Below are positions 11,545-23,600 of a DNA stretch of 64,000 nucleotides, piece by piece. Position numbers and translations under genes: made by a program. This DNA comes from Thuidium tamariscinum (Eukaryota; Streptophyta; Bryopsida; Hypnales; Thuidiaceae), in NCBI GenBank assembly GCA_947034885.2, contig OX344753.2, forward strand, positions 26,676,347 through 26,740,346, in the 5' to 3' direction. The notes under the pieces were generated by a model. The model was given only the letters and a program-made list of their open reading frames with translations, had not been told where the DNA came from and made no database searches. Numbering within the stretch: position 1 is the first letter of the stretch; the number at the start of each line of letters is the position of its first letter.

Positions 11545-12480
11545 TAATCATTGACTACTTTTGAATAATTCAAATATAAAAAATTATTAAAACCAAAATA
11601 TCAATCTTTACAATCAAATGTATGAACATCCAAATGACATTGAGAAATAGGATTGCTATGTATTACCTTCTTTGAAACTCCAAGTACATGAATTCTTTCA
11701 AAAATATGAAATAAAATAAAAATACTTCACAATGTCAAATCATTGTAGTTGCAATAGTATTGGACCTTCAAAGTCGTTGATGTATTTGTAATATGCTGAC
11801 TTGAAGGCAAATGGTTCTACAAAAATGAAACAAATATAAGTGTGATACATTTAATTTCATAAAGTATAGATGTTAATAAGTTGATGAATTGAAGAAATTA
11901 GAAAAAAAAATATCCAAAAGTATCTAAACCTTTCCTAGTGTTTATACTTTATATTTAGTTTCTAGTAATTTTTACTTAACATGCTTTTAACTATAATGAC
12001 CTCATATTCACTAAAATGATAGGTATTGATAAAAGAAGACCAATTTAGCTAAATAACATCTAGTGGTTTTTTTGGGCAATTTATCATCAATTTGCACCAA
12101 AATAATGGGTTCAATACAAATCCCTTCAAGCAAAAGTTGTAAAATTCTCAATGAGATGGCCAAACAAAATCAAATTTTAAAAAAAACTTGGATGAAATTG
12201 CCAGATTGTGGATAAAAGAAAACAAAAATATGAATATGTCACATGTGCTAATGAGATATTTTTTATTCAATAATTGAAAAATAGAAGCACTACTACAACA
12301 TTGAATATCACCACCTTGTCACTTCATAAAAAATGGGAAAACAACAAAACCATAGTGGTACTTCATATAGAAGGATGAATACTTGGTTACAAATTAATGA
12401 ATTTGAAAGTAGAGGTCTTGAAAAGGCAATCCATAAACTAGTCCATTTTCAAACATGTACATGATAACAAATGAAATAAT
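11545..12480. other. AT-rich spacer upstream of the transposase-like gene
   Basis: Contains no open frame of note. If the decayed gene was once transcribed, its promoter would lie here, but no distinct element can be pointed to. Confidence 0.45.
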
Positions 12481-12800
12481 AAGGTAGAAGGTTATAAAGT
12501 GAGTAGGCTCTAAAATAGAAGACCTCTTTAAATGTACACCATTTGTACATGTTGTTTTTTCATAGGATTTTTGAAATGTACATTTTGTGTAGATTTAAGA
12601 TAGTGCTATATTTTAGAGCTCTATGTCATTTGAACTTCAAAATTAATAAAACTAATCCCACAAAGCTCTAAAATATACGAAACAACTTGAATTAGATGTC
12701 AATTCTAAGTGTCTTTTAAGGAAAATATATTGAAAAATATTTCAAGTTGTTTCACCTTCCAAAATCAGATGTAGCCCTTACATGCTTCATTTATAGACCT
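12481..12800. repeat. R1 repeat, copy 2
   Basis: Begins AAGGTAGAAGG and ends with TTATAGACCT exactly where copy 3 starts with the same AAGGTAGAAGG, so copies 2 and 3 are head to tail with a 320-bp period. It carries the TGTACA blocks around GTTTTTTCAT, with a weaker stem than copies 1 and 3. Confidence 0.75.
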
Positions 12801-13135
12801 AAGGTAGAAGGCTCTTAAATGGAGCGGGTTCTAAAATGGTGCCCTATCTTAAATGTACAATAGTTGTACATGTTGTTTTTTCATAGCCTTCAGCAGTGTA
12901 CTGACAGTGTACATTGTAGCTAGGGCACCATTTTACAGCCTTAGGCCTTTTCAACTTCAAAATTTGATAACTAATTCAAAAAAGCTCAAAAAAATATGAA
13001 ACGACTTGGGTTAGATGTAAATTCTACTTGTTTTTCAAGGAAAATTTACTGAAAAATATTTCTAGAGGTTTTATCTCCCTGAAATTCTGTTTCAGCCCCT
13101 AGATGGTCCATTATAGGACCTCTTACCTTACCTTA
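12801..13135. repeat. R1 repeat, copy 3, with perfect 15-bp stem
   Basis: TAAAATGGTGCCCTA (12832-12846) is exactly inverse to TAGGGCACCATTTTA (12921-12935), 74 bases apart, enclosing the TGTACA blocks and GTTTTTTCAT. The tail (AAGCTCAAAAAAATATGAAA, then a GGACCTCTTACC end) matches the other copies. Confidence 0.75.
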
Positions 13136-13447
13136 ACCGTTGCAAGAGAGTAAAACTCAACTGTAAACACTTCAACACTACAAGGTGTTGTTGCTTAGAT
13201 GTAGAATTTTGACTTAGCTGCTCAAAACAAAATGGTTTCATAGGCATAGTATGATTTCTAAATTACTCTTTCAAATTACAACACTACATGTTTCAAGATT
13301 TTCTACCTTAATAATTGGAGCTCCAGGAACTGGAATGCATATGAATCAAAATCAGCTCAAGTCAAAAGATTAAGGAGAATGAAGGTGGAAATTTTTGAAC
13401 CTGTATAAATGGCAAATATAAACCAAGTTAAATCACCATCTTCCGTA

Positions 13448-13492
13448 AGTTGCGATGAGCAATGAGCGATGAGTTGCGATGAGTTGCGATTG
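13448..13492. repeat. short tandem GCGATGAGTT repeat
   Basis: Four or five imperfect 10-bp units of GCGATGAGTT/GCGATGAGCA. It lies at the start of a GC-richer block (13430-14470). Confidence 0.7.
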
Positions 13493-13745
13493 AAGCATCC
13501 AATGTGAATCTTGATCAGAGTCATATGATCTCCAGTCCAATGGCCCTCTCCAGCCTCTTCATTACCATCCCCATCTTCTTTAATTCAATATTGCAAAAGT
13601 TTACTGCTTCCAGTTGACATCGACACAGACTCCTCTTCTCGAATTCTGCATTCAGATTTCACAACCTTCACGAATTCCCCTCTGTCTCAATGCACAACAG
13701 AGCAACATCAAGTGAAAACCTACATCAACGATTGCAAACTTAAAA

Positions 13746-13910
13746 ATGATGAGCAACACTCAACAACTTGTAGATAAGTATCTGATCCAAATTTTCCGGA
13801 CTGCACCGTTGAAGCTCAAATCCGACTTAGGCGGATCACTAAAGATTCATCTCATTCACTTAAGCCAAGGTCTTGTACTCTTCTCGTGTGTGAAAGATGC
13901 TACCAAGTGA
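13746..13910 (+). CDS. small coding-like ORF, possible exon fragment
   Basis: A 54-codon frame beginning MMSNTQQLVDKYL and containing QIFRTAPLKLKSDL and HLSQGLVLFSCV. Its composition is like real protein and the surrounding 1 kb is GC-richer than the repeat DNA, so it may be a captured exon or a leader region. A 70-codon frame follows in another phase (13897-14109). I recognise neither. Confidence 0.25.
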   Translation: MMSNTQQLVDKYLIQIFRTAPLKLKSDLGGSLKIHLIHLSQGLVLFSCVKDATK

Positions 13911-14471
13911 GCACAACTTGCATTTTAATCATGGAAGCAAAGAAATGCTAAACCTTACAATTTGTCAAATTGATCGAGAACAATCTGTTTTGGCAAGTTT
14001 CTCGCCCATCAACACACTTCCTATGAAGATTCCACAAGGATGTAATGTTTTGCAAGAGCACACGCAAAATGTTTGTTTCGACAATCCTAAATCCTCCCAT
14101 CATCAATAAGTTTCAGTTGAGATAATGAATCATACCTTGGTTGGAGACTTGCGGCTCCTTCTTGCAACGACGTGAAGACTTGAAAATTTCTTGCCCATGC
14201 TCTAGTTGCAGAGACCACAATTCATAGTAGGAGGATCTTCTACTTCAAAGAAGGTGGAAATTCAAATGCACGGCCCTCTAACACTCTCCAAGTCCACCAG
14301 CCTTAAGCTAGTCGGAAGCGCCAGAGCCAGAGAAACAGCGCCACAATACAAGCGACAACCCAAGCAGGTGTAAACTGAACTCAAAGATGGCAGACCTCAT
14401 CCACCAAACTTCATCACTTTCAAGTGATTGTCCTACTTTGACCTATCTGACAATGAGACCCCACGGAAGGG

Positions 14472-14708
14472 GAGCAAAACTTTACCCCCTCCATTAGGCC
14501 CGTTTTTGTACGCGTTAGGTCAGGCTAATGTCTTGTCATTGGTAGCGATATGGATGGATTTTCGATGGATTTTGGATGAATTTATGCCAATTGTGGATGG
14601 AAATTGTGAACATATTGAATGAATTCGTTATGTATTTGGATAAATTCCATTCTTTATTCAGATGAAATTTGAAAAGGATGGATGCTTTTGTGATCAATTT
14701 TGGATGAA
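14472..14708. repeat. diverged outer extension of the left palindrome arm
   Basis: From GGAGCAAAAC inward this is homologous, in inverted orientation, to 52473-52687, but it is not identical. I count about nine substitutions, a 1-base indel, and a 24-base indel near 14690-14708. Outside GGAGCAAAAC the two sides are unrelated: the right side continues into the element's terminal repeat, the left does not. This contrasts with the identical arms that begin at 14709. Confidence 0.8.
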
Positions 14709-14835
14709 TTTGTGGTCAAACTTGGATGAAATTCAATCATGATTGGATGTATTTTGTTGTACAATTGCATATTTGTCAACCACAATGGAAACTTGTAGAT
14801 GAATCACAATTATAGATGAAAAAGTGGATGAAACT
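14546..14835. repeat. subterminal TGGATGAATT short-motif repeats
   Basis: Many imperfect copies of TGGATGAATT, TGGATGGATT and GGATGAAA spaced 10-40 bases apart. The inverse set (AATTCATCCA) lies at 52346-52630. Clustered short motifs near the ends are typical of transposase-binding subterminal regions in CACTA elements. The identity boundary of the palindrome falls inside this array. Confidence 0.7.
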
Positions 14836-15320
14836 GGGAAACTAGATGCATAAAACATGTACTGCTTATAGCATTGTTTATTGAGGAAATGGTAGCTTCA
14901 GAGTACACTTTCTTACTAAAAATTCTTCCCCTACTTCTACACTTGCACTCAACAAACTATTGACCTGCAACCACAAAGCATTTTGTTGTCAACAACTTTT
15001 ATACATCAATTATGAATCATTGATAGCAATGAACACACATGCATGACAATTAACTACATGAAAAATTCCAGTTGCAATATGCCCACATTGCCAATGCTCA
15101 AGGTAGTGCATCTTCAAAACAGATACTAGAGAATGGAGATCAAAAAACAAAATCCTTGCAACAAATACTTTTTCAAACAAGATTTTCCTTGAGCAAACTA
15201 TTTGGTGAAGCAATCTTTCCTTAAATTGAAATGAGAAGTTCAATAAACTTGTGAGCCTTTAAAGTTTTAAAATTCCCACAAGATTAACTTCTTTCAAACA
15301 ACGAAGGTAAAAAGGCATAC

Positions 15321-15391
15321 CATTCCAGATGTCTATCATCACAAAGAATTTGTTGTTCATAATCCTCAATGGCCCTTTCATTCTCGATAAT
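15321..15391 (-). CDS. orphan exon, left arm
   Basis: Mirror of 51790-51860. A 71-bp open segment flanked by TTCAG acceptor and GGTATG donor shapes encodes IIENERAIEDYEQQI followed by LCDDRHLEW, a charged, helical-looking peptide. It is on the same strand as the MECR exons but is not part of that family, so it may come from a second captured gene. Confidence 0.35.
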
Positions 15392-15423
15392 CTGAATACA
15401 TACAAGGTGAGTTATTTATAAAT

Positions 15424-15592
15424 TCATAACTAATTCTACAAAGCTCCAAAAAAATATGAAACGACTTGGGTTCCATGCCTATTCAAGTTGTCTTTCAAGA
15501 AACATTCACTGAAAAATATTTCAAGATTTTTGACCTGCTCAAAACTCTGTTCCAGCCCTTAGATGGTCGATTTATGGACCTCGTCCCTTATT
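15424..15592. repeat. R1 repeat, partial copy (left arm)
   Basis: Only the 3' half of the R1 unit is present: AACTAATTCTACAAAGCTCC, ATATGAAACGACTTGGGTT, a CACTGAAAAATATTTCAAG segment, and a GGACCTCG end. Mirrored at 51589-51757. Confidence 0.7.
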
Positions 15593-15981
15593 AAAATCTC
15601 TGAATGGAACCTTGTCAATTCTAAGACACCACACCCTCCCACGTCACCAACTGCCCTCACGCATATATATTTACTCAAAGGATACCCTATTTGATTCACG
15701 ATGCTTTTAGTGATAAAGTAATGTTAGTACAATAGAACACTACATCAATATTGAGATCACGGTACGTCAATGCTGATTAGATGTTTAGTAAATATTTGTT
15801 GTATAGTATAGGGTTATTACTAGTTAAGTGATTTCTTAAAATCTCAGATTGCGGGATTGCAAAATTCCAGGACTTGTGAGCATATCTCACACATTCTACG
15901 GGTCTACAGTTCCTTGTGGGAAGACCTGATCTCCACGAACTTGAATATCAAACTTTGAGAATGGGAGAAGCGGTGACTTAC

Positions 15982-17624
15982 GCATATTGTAACTTGCCAT
16001 CCCGAACCAGTCCAAGAAGCTTGTTGATCATTACCGTAAAGTCCTCATTAGAATGTTTTGATTTCCACTTCCCCAGCCAGAACCCACTATTGCACCTGAT
16101 GAAATGTAGGCTACAGTGTGAGCATGGAAGGCACAGGGTTTCAGGCTAGAAGGAGAACACTAGTATCATTGGTCACGCTTTCAAAGAATGTCACATGATT
16201 AACCAAGTCGAATTTACACATATATAGATATTCATTTGGTCATCAAATCGGAAACGAATGACGCTTATCTAAACTATTTCAACTCAATACTATGAATGAG
16301 CTCACCTTGAAAATTAAAGGGCCAGTAGCAACGGTGACGGGCTTCTTAGAAATTCCACCGTATGTTACCAAATTACCCCCATCCTTGAGATTCAAAGCAT
16401 AAACAGAGAAATGAACACCTCCATAGTCGAGTAAAAATCTGGATCAACTGAATTCAAAATTCTGTGACATCACTTGAGGTTGAAAATTCAAGTCTTGGAA
16501 GTCAATAAATTAATAAGTGTTAATTTTGGTTACTTTAAGTTAAAAGAAGAAAGTACAACATCAAGTGGAGTTAATGTGATATGTGTTCCAAAGCTGCAAT
16601 ACGGTCGAAACAGACGACCATCCATTTGCTAGAGCCTTCGGAAGCTTAGAAACATTAGTGAGTCACTATCACCCCATCTAATAGCAATCTCCTAAATATC
16701 CTAAAGATTCCACTGATTGGCAAGAAAATGAAAACAATATGAACTCGTGACTCCTAGACTAGTGAACTTACCCCAATAGCTTTAAAACAGCAGTTGTAGC
16801 AGAATCGCCTACACAATTGAGACCTAGGTTTGCTTCCGCTCCAAGCTCCTTCTGTACAATGTCCAAACACAAATTGAATGGAATTTACAAAGTATGAAAT
16901 ATGTTCGTTGCCGCGCTCATCAACAAATAGGAAGCTGGTGACAACCATAAAGCCATGATCTCTATTGGGTGATTAAACTATGTACATAAAATCCTCATTA
17001 TACCAGGAAGATATAGAATTTTCCAACTCAAAAATTAACCTAACCTCCGATGAAACGTTCTAAATTGCGAGCACATAGTAGAGAACAAAAGAATACCAAG
17101 AACGTTTTCTTGTCCAGCTTGCCCAACTCTTCCTCAGTGAGCACGTGCTCGGCACCAAGGCTCAGCAGTCTCTCTTTCACTTCACCCACTCCTGGTCTGA
17201 TTATAACAAGCATGACATCAACAAGACGTACGTGTGTCTAGCTCCAGATAGCAATTATTATGAAGAAAAACCAACGAAAAAAAACAATCCAAGGAAATAG
17301 TGACCTTCTCAAACCTTACCAGATGTTTAATGAAGTAGAGTGCAAGCATTAGAAACCATGCACATTAGGACATCAGCAAGACTCACAAAGCACATTACCG
17401 TACGCTTCATTGTGTTAAACATACCTATGTCGATCAAGATTTACAGTATGTACATTACAAGTTGCGCTAGTTGAATCACACATTGGCCCACCATACTAGT
17501 TGCCCCATTCTGGACAACAACATCCCCTGGCAACGATAGTCCACCCATCAAACAATCAACATCATCCAATTCACTCAAGTCAACGGGAAAAGCCTTGTTT
17601 GTAGCAACATAATTACTGTTTTGG
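15982..17624 (-). pseudogene. MECR: mitochondrial trans-2-enoyl-CoA reductase fragment, left arm
   Basis: Mirror copy of the exon series at 49557-51199, at about 17624-17459, 17214-17097, 16851-16772, 16383-16306 and 16095-15982. The family is the NADPH-dependent enoyl reductase of mitochondrial fatty-acid synthesis, which reduces trans-2-enoyl thioesters. The exons cover the nucleotide-binding core (VVQNGATSMVGQCVIQLAQ), the LLSLGAEHVLTEEEL helix, GLNCVGDSATTAVLKLLG, LVTYGGISKKPVTV and INKLLGLVRDGKLQY. The N-terminal catalytic half and the last strand of the family are missing, so it is a captured or truncated gene fragment. See the right-arm entry for exon detail. Confidence 0.75.
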
Positions 17625-18109
17625 AAGATTGAATCTTCAGATATTGACAAAAAAATTGAAGGATTGAGTCGCCATGGTAGACTTAGCTAAGGGATTGCCT
17701 TAAACAACCACAAACTTATCTAGAATAAGAGAACGTTTGCTTATAAATAATAAATACAACAAATAAACACATACTTCCTTCATACTCAACATGTTCAGTA
17801 GCTACCTCACCTTCACAACTTCAAAAAATTGAGGCTTGTATCTGCAAGATCAAATAAACAAATCATCACTTTTAAGTAAGAAGACATGCTGTCCTTCAAT
17901 CAATATATCATACAAACTCAACAATGTCCATAAATCATGTTAAGCAACAACTGCAAAATGTGATCTTTAATTCCAATCCAACACTTAAACAAATACATAG
18001 AGACTTAAGGCTCAACCACGTGTAGTACACAATATGATTATAATGAGTATAATAATTCATGGATATTAAATCAGCATGCCTATTCTTTGGAGACCACAAC
18101 CGTTGAATT

Positions 18110-19048
18110 TTAAAGTGTTGTTGCATGTGTCATTGAAGACTGTATGCGATAGTACTTCGCCACCTCTGTCACTTGCTTCTCCTTTGACCATTTACGATAG
18201 CCTACTCCAAATGGTTTTGGCTTCACTCTTACGTTTACATCTTCAATGACCTTTCTTAAGTATTTCTTCATAACATCAACTGTAGGTAATGAAAGTACCA
18301 ATAGCAGATAGGATTCATCGTCTTCTATGGTTCGTGTCGGCTCTATTTCAGGCACCTCAACTGCACCTTCTTCACATACTGTTCTTTCCGATGTCTCATT
18401 GCCTTCGATTCTATCCATTAAAAAAGAATCCCTATTTTCTTCTCCAGGAACATTGACGTCATCCTGAACTTGTCTCGCAGAGCCTTCGGTCCCAATCAAT
18501 TTATCTGCAATTCTTTTTTTTCTTCTCAAGTACCTTAAATGGTGTTTAAAAAATTTATAGATCCCTCTTTCATCCCATTTATGTTTTTTATTCCCCAATT
18601 TCACTTCTTGTAGTGTTCGACAATTTTCTTTTATAACTTGTCTCAAACTATCCTGCACTCCTAGTTCGTCTAAGCTAAAGATTCCTTCAAGCAATTTCCC
18701 AGCTTCTTGTGCAAGCTTTACACATTTTTTAACTTGCTCATAATTATCTAACATTATTCTGTGTTGAATGCCCATTTTTGCAGCCAACAAAGCTCTCTTC
18801 CCATACAGCTTATTCTCATTCCGACAAACGGGAGGAGCAAAAACCTGACAGTAGGAAAGTGTATTTACAGTTCTATCCTTGAGTGCAACTCGGGCAGGAG
18901 GACCTCTCATGCTACCTTCATCTTCTATCACCAGTTGCTCTTCCCCAACTTTGTCTTCCAATCTCTTTTCACCACAAGTGCCACAGAACTGCAAAATTTC
19001 TCTCGGAAATTGCTTTCCGCAAACATTGCAACATTGTGCAAGCACCAT
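18110..19048 (-). CDS. 312-aa zinc-ribbon protein, unrecognised, left arm
   Basis: An uninterrupted 312-codon frame. The N-terminus has two CxxC pairs, CCNVCGKQF (about residues 6-14) and FCGTCGEKR (about 21-29), which would make a treble-clef or ribbon zinc site. The middle has helical stretches (MLDNYEQVKKCVKLAQEAG, residues about 99-117) and a basic block (FKHHLRYLRRKKR, about 166-178). Residues 190-240 are acidic and probably disordered, and the C-terminus is basic and helical (MKKYLRKVIEDV, YRKWSKEKQVTEVAKYY). There is no signal peptide or membrane segment. The zinc site with basic patches suggests nucleic-acid binding, but that is inference. Lack of any stop or frameshift, in contrast with the neighbouring MECR remnant, suggests it may still be selected or was captured recently. 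It is identical to the right-arm copy. Confidence 0.65.
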   Translation of the reverse strand: MVLAQCCNVCGKQFPREILQFCGTCGEKRLEDKVGEEQLVIEDEGSMRGPPARVALKDRTVNTLSYCQVFAPPVCRNENKLYGKRALLAAKMGIQHRIMLDNYEQVKKCVKLAQEAGKLLEGIFSLDELGVQDSLRQVIKENCRTLQEVKLGNKKHKWDERGIYKFFKHHLRYLRRKKRIADKLIGTEGSARQVQDDVNVPGEENRDSFLMDRIEGNETSERTVCEEGAVEVPEIEPTRTIEDDESYLLLVLSLPTVDVMKKYLRKVIEDVNVRVKPKPFGVGYRKWSKEKQVTEVAKYYRIQSSMTHATTL

Positions 19049-20660
19049 AGTGCTAGTCAGTCTGCGACCACAACAAAAATTTCATCAAAATACACTCCTC
19101 ATGAGTTCACAAACACATAAAAACTTGTCTGTTCAACGTGGAAGATATCCAAACCTTCACTTCGGCAGTTGGAACGGCAACTGTTCACCGCAAAGGTGGT
19201 TCAATGCGGAATGAAATATATAGTAAGACCTGCATTCCACAACTCACATTAGTTACCTGCAAGTGAACTAGAGATCACGTGCTTCACATTGTACCGTCTT
19301 TGAAATTAAGGATATTAAAAGACAATTCATCTAATCCACCTTCAATTTTCCGAATGCAAAACTTGGAAACATATAATTCACATGGTACCGCCAGAATCAG
19401 TGAAGAGCATTACATAAGATGGTCAGAAAGTAAATATAACTGAGAAGAAAAAAAGACCTCATATGACCTACTGGAAAGGGCTAATAAAAAAACATGAGGG
19501 CCGCTCAATCCTTCATAAGGATGGGACTTCATACATAGGCAAGAAAAATCATTCTCCTACCTTAGAATACTGCTTCATTAGATACCCCATGGAAGTCCAA
19601 ATTCAGGAGAATTAAGCGAGGGATTAAAATCAAGGTGCCTAACATTTCCTAGCTACCTTGAACATGATCAAATGGACCATTAACGAAGGCTATTTGGGGA
19701 CTAAAGAGACCAAAAGCTCACACCAAGCCAGTTTCATCAAACAACACTCCTCGCTCTCATCTCTCTTGTAGGAGTAACTGTATTTTAAAAGAAACACTAA
19801 TTAGGATGAAGAGTGTACCAACTGCGAAGAGCCAGGTCCATGGAGTTTTTATCCACACTCTTTCAATTCAAGCGGCAACAACTAATAGAAACCCTAATGT
19901 ACTCACGTTTTGGCATTTCTGTTGTCTAAGAAAGCGTAGAATTTTTAGAAATGAGTAAACATACCTTGATACTAGTGACCAAATTTCAAAAGACACTTCA
20001 TCATTCTAGAAATCAACAATAGTATCTTCTACAGCACAAACACTCCATACACACAAATCGCTTTTTAGCAGAGGTAGCAGCTGCGAGATAATCAAGACGA
20101 ACTAAAACCCATGCAACATCTGTTCAATGAGACAAATCAAAGCAACTCCTAGCGTAACAATGTAGCACAGTATGAGTTAGCAAACCCATGTGCCATTGTG
20201 AAAAGGAGCTTCATTCGCAGGCTTCATTCACTTCTCAAGAAAGCCAGCTCCCGAGTTCGCTCCCCGCCCACAACGAAACCCTCAACCCTCGACCTAGAGC
20301 AGCCTAGACCAGACCACACCGACCATGTTTCATTTCACAATTCTGAAAGCCTGACGGCGACCTTATGTCCAATTCAGCCAAATTACAAAAATACAAATCA
20401 ACGTTGAACCCATCTCTCGCATATCCATCACCTAAAAATTTGGAACTGCTACCAACAATTACAAAATCAAATAAAACAAGAACTCACACACTGTATTGCG
20501 CGACGTCGTCGTTGAAAATGTTGCTCAAATCCTTCTACACAAAGAGCGAGGAGGTAAGTGGAACTCAAAAAAAACGCAGACTTTGTAGCCGCGGAAGAAA
20601 TGATGCAACTGTTCGTGGAGGTGTGGAGCCACTTGGCATGCGGGAAATGTAGGTCCCGTC
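19049..20660. other. GC-intermediate flank of the zinc-ribbon ORF, left arm
   Basis: Less AT-rich than the following 10 kb. On the minus strand it lies upstream of the zinc-ribbon ORF and probably holds its promoter and leader, perhaps with introns. GC is highest at 20200-20680, where the shift back to repeat DNA is sharp. The open frames of 69-119 codons here have no motifs. Mirrored at 46521-48132. Confidence 0.4.
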
Positions 20661-23600
20661 CCTGGAACGACGGGATTTTTTAGGAGGCCTGTTAACATTA
20701 CGGTGCCATGTGAATTGGTGAATATTAGTTAACCATTAAATCCTCATATTTTGCAATACTATTAAGTAATAAAAACTTAAATAGTTTTTATTTCTAATAT
20801 TTTGCATTTATAGGAAAAAAATTGAAATTTATTTTTAGGATTTGAAAAATAATTGCTTTCAATTTCTATATTCACTATTTTGTGCAAGAGTGTCCATTGC
20901 AATCTTGACTTTCCGTAATAGTGAAGGCTTCTAAAAAAATGAGTCTTTCAATACAAGAAGACATTGGTCAAAAATCACATTAGTAAACTATTCAAAACAA
21001 TTGGTGCATGCATTTTCAAAAGCCATCATATGATTTCAAAAGTGCATTTTAAGTAGGCCCTTTCAATTTCTTATTTTTTTGTTGAACCAATTCCTAAATT
21101 GAACATGTACAAAAAGGATAGGAAGATTTCAAATCTTTGAATCATTATTAACACCTTCATGATCAAACATTATAACCTTTCAATCAATAAGTGATATTGT
21201 TTTTTTTTCTTCTCAATGTGATCTTTAGTATGCGAAATTAGAATTCATATAGTTACTATTAAACCCCCAATAAGAATTCAACTTTTTGAAATACTAGGAA
21301 TTTCTTTAATTTAAATCACATCCCTAGAAGCTACAAAAATATCTTGGGCATTTACAAGTACATAATTTCGCTAAGTGCGTTCTTCTTCCTCCACATTTTA
21401 TTCCATATTTTTAGAAGCTTTGCAACGTAGAGTCTTACATAATCAACATTCACTTCTTAGATAGTCTCCTAAAATTCAATCATTAATTCCACAAAATAAA
21501 TAAATAAATAATTGGTGGATTTTCCATGCCACCCCAAAGGGACCGAGGCCCTATTTCTTTGAAATAACATTGAACACTACTATTTCTGTAGCAAAGAATA
21601 AAAAAACCTAGAAACTGTTTTTGTTTCAAATCAAAAAAAAAATCTTATACGCATCTAGTGTAAGAGTGTGTGGAAAAATTTCAAAATTTCAAAATTTCAT
21701 ATTGCACTAATTGCAAGATCTCTACATTTAAAGTGAAAAAAAACAAGTGTTTAAGCACATTGCGGAAATTGATTATATGACTTTGAACTACCTTACCTTT
21801 ATTTTTTTACACAATAGAATTTTCAACTATAAATTTTTGTGGTGTAAAATTCAGTTGAAAGTCTATGGGTAAAAAAAGTACAAAATAACTTAATTTATAT
21901 TCTTTTCATTCATTAAAAAATTGTTTTATACAAACACGTATGAGATTGACGGAAAAGATATATAATTAATATCTCCAAGATGGAATTATATGCACTAATC
22001 TCAATGGTAGAACTATTTTACAGAAAAAAAACTAAAAAAAAACTGTGTGGAAATTTTGAACCTTGAATTATAAAAATTGCTTTCAAAATTGAATCCTACA
22101 AGACTAATCATTTTTTCAAGAAGATGATTTTATTGCCCGAAAATAAAATTGTCCATAATTCTCTTATAAAAGATCCAAATGAAACAAAGAAAAGCTTTGC
22201 ATGTAGACAAAAATATAATTTATGCAAAGATATTTTGTTTCCTTAAAAACTAAAATGTTGAAATTTCTTTTGTCTTGCACGGTCTCCTCTGTTTTGAACT
22301 TATTTTGGTATAACTTTTGTTCTTGAGTTTTAAACGAAGGTGCTAAAATTGTCCCTTTCACGGTTAATTCATATATTTGAAGGGTTTGTATTGCTTACAA
22401 CATTATCCAATGAATTTTTGTTGCAAGACAAATAGAAGTTGTGCACCTACTCCATTATCATTCATACTAGTGTGCCCTATAGAATTGCTACAATTATAAA
22501 TTTAAAAAATAAATTTAAAATGACTTAAAAAGAAGTAAAAAATTCACAACTTTGACATTGTATGTCCAAGTGCCATAAAACAAAGCTCCTACATACCTCC
22601 TCACCAAGGGCTTTCCAATGGTACCAAGAATGTGACATGGGGACATGTAGTTCTAGATTTGTCAATATAACAAATAGACAAACTTACAAAACAAATAGCC
22701 TAATTTTAGGTATCAAATCTTTTGAACATCTATATAACATTTGAAGCTTCAATGTCATAAATGTGATATGGAATGTATAACTCTTTTCTCAAAGGGTTAC
22801 AATTGTTTTTCACTTGTAACAATATGTTTTACATACTTTATGTGTTACTCTACTTATTTTTAGTCATAGTACAATCTTTATTCTACTATCAATATGGGGG
22901 CCAATTTCAAAAAATATGGTGTGCCAATATTGAATCATATCTTTTGCAATGAAGCAACTTTATTTGTTGAAAAGGAAAACCACAATCTTAATCCTTAAAG
23001 GATGGAGCTATAACCACCGGTTAGAAGCCTCCTTGTTTGTCACTCAGTTTGTTACCATTTCGGAAGTACATATGTATGAAAATTTTTATTTTTATTTGTC
23101 AGAGATAGAAGTACATATCTTCTCTGTTTCACAAAAAATTTAGATTTTTTTGAGGAAAATTTATTTTCTGATAATTTTTTAAGAGAAAGTGAAGAAAAAA
23201 TCATATCAATTACAAAATTATCTCAAAAAATCTAAAAATTTCAGGACGTGTGTACATTAGGGTGACAAACATCATGGTGTAAACTCAACTTCCGTGTACT
23301 TCTATAATTAGAATTAAATAGACATTAAAAATGCAGATAAAGTTCAAGATGCAATAAAATATACAATTTTATGAATTATTCAAAAGTTCCAATTGGAGAA
23401 GAAACTAGAGTAGAGGGTCTTCATTTCATTAGTTGGGCTGAAATTCAAAAAATGTCGTTTTCAAGGAGAAATTTAGATTTACTCAATTTCTCAAAATACA
23501 TACTAAATTGCCATCCGTTTTTCTTAATTACTTCTCAACTACATGGAAAAAAATATCAATAAGACTAAAAACTCAGTTGGACACTCTTTGTAACTCAACA

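Noticed and set aside
14280-14400. Minus-strand hydrophobic stretch (WVVACIVALFLWLWRFRLA), resembling a membrane anchor such as a P450 N-terminus
   Set aside because: It is followed at once by a stop codon, with no LPPGP-type motif or continuing exon.
18761-19214. 119- and 111-codon plus-strand frames (mirrored at 47967-48420)
   Set aside because: They are antisense shadows of the zinc-ribbon ORF start and its leader, with Ser-rich translation and no motifs.
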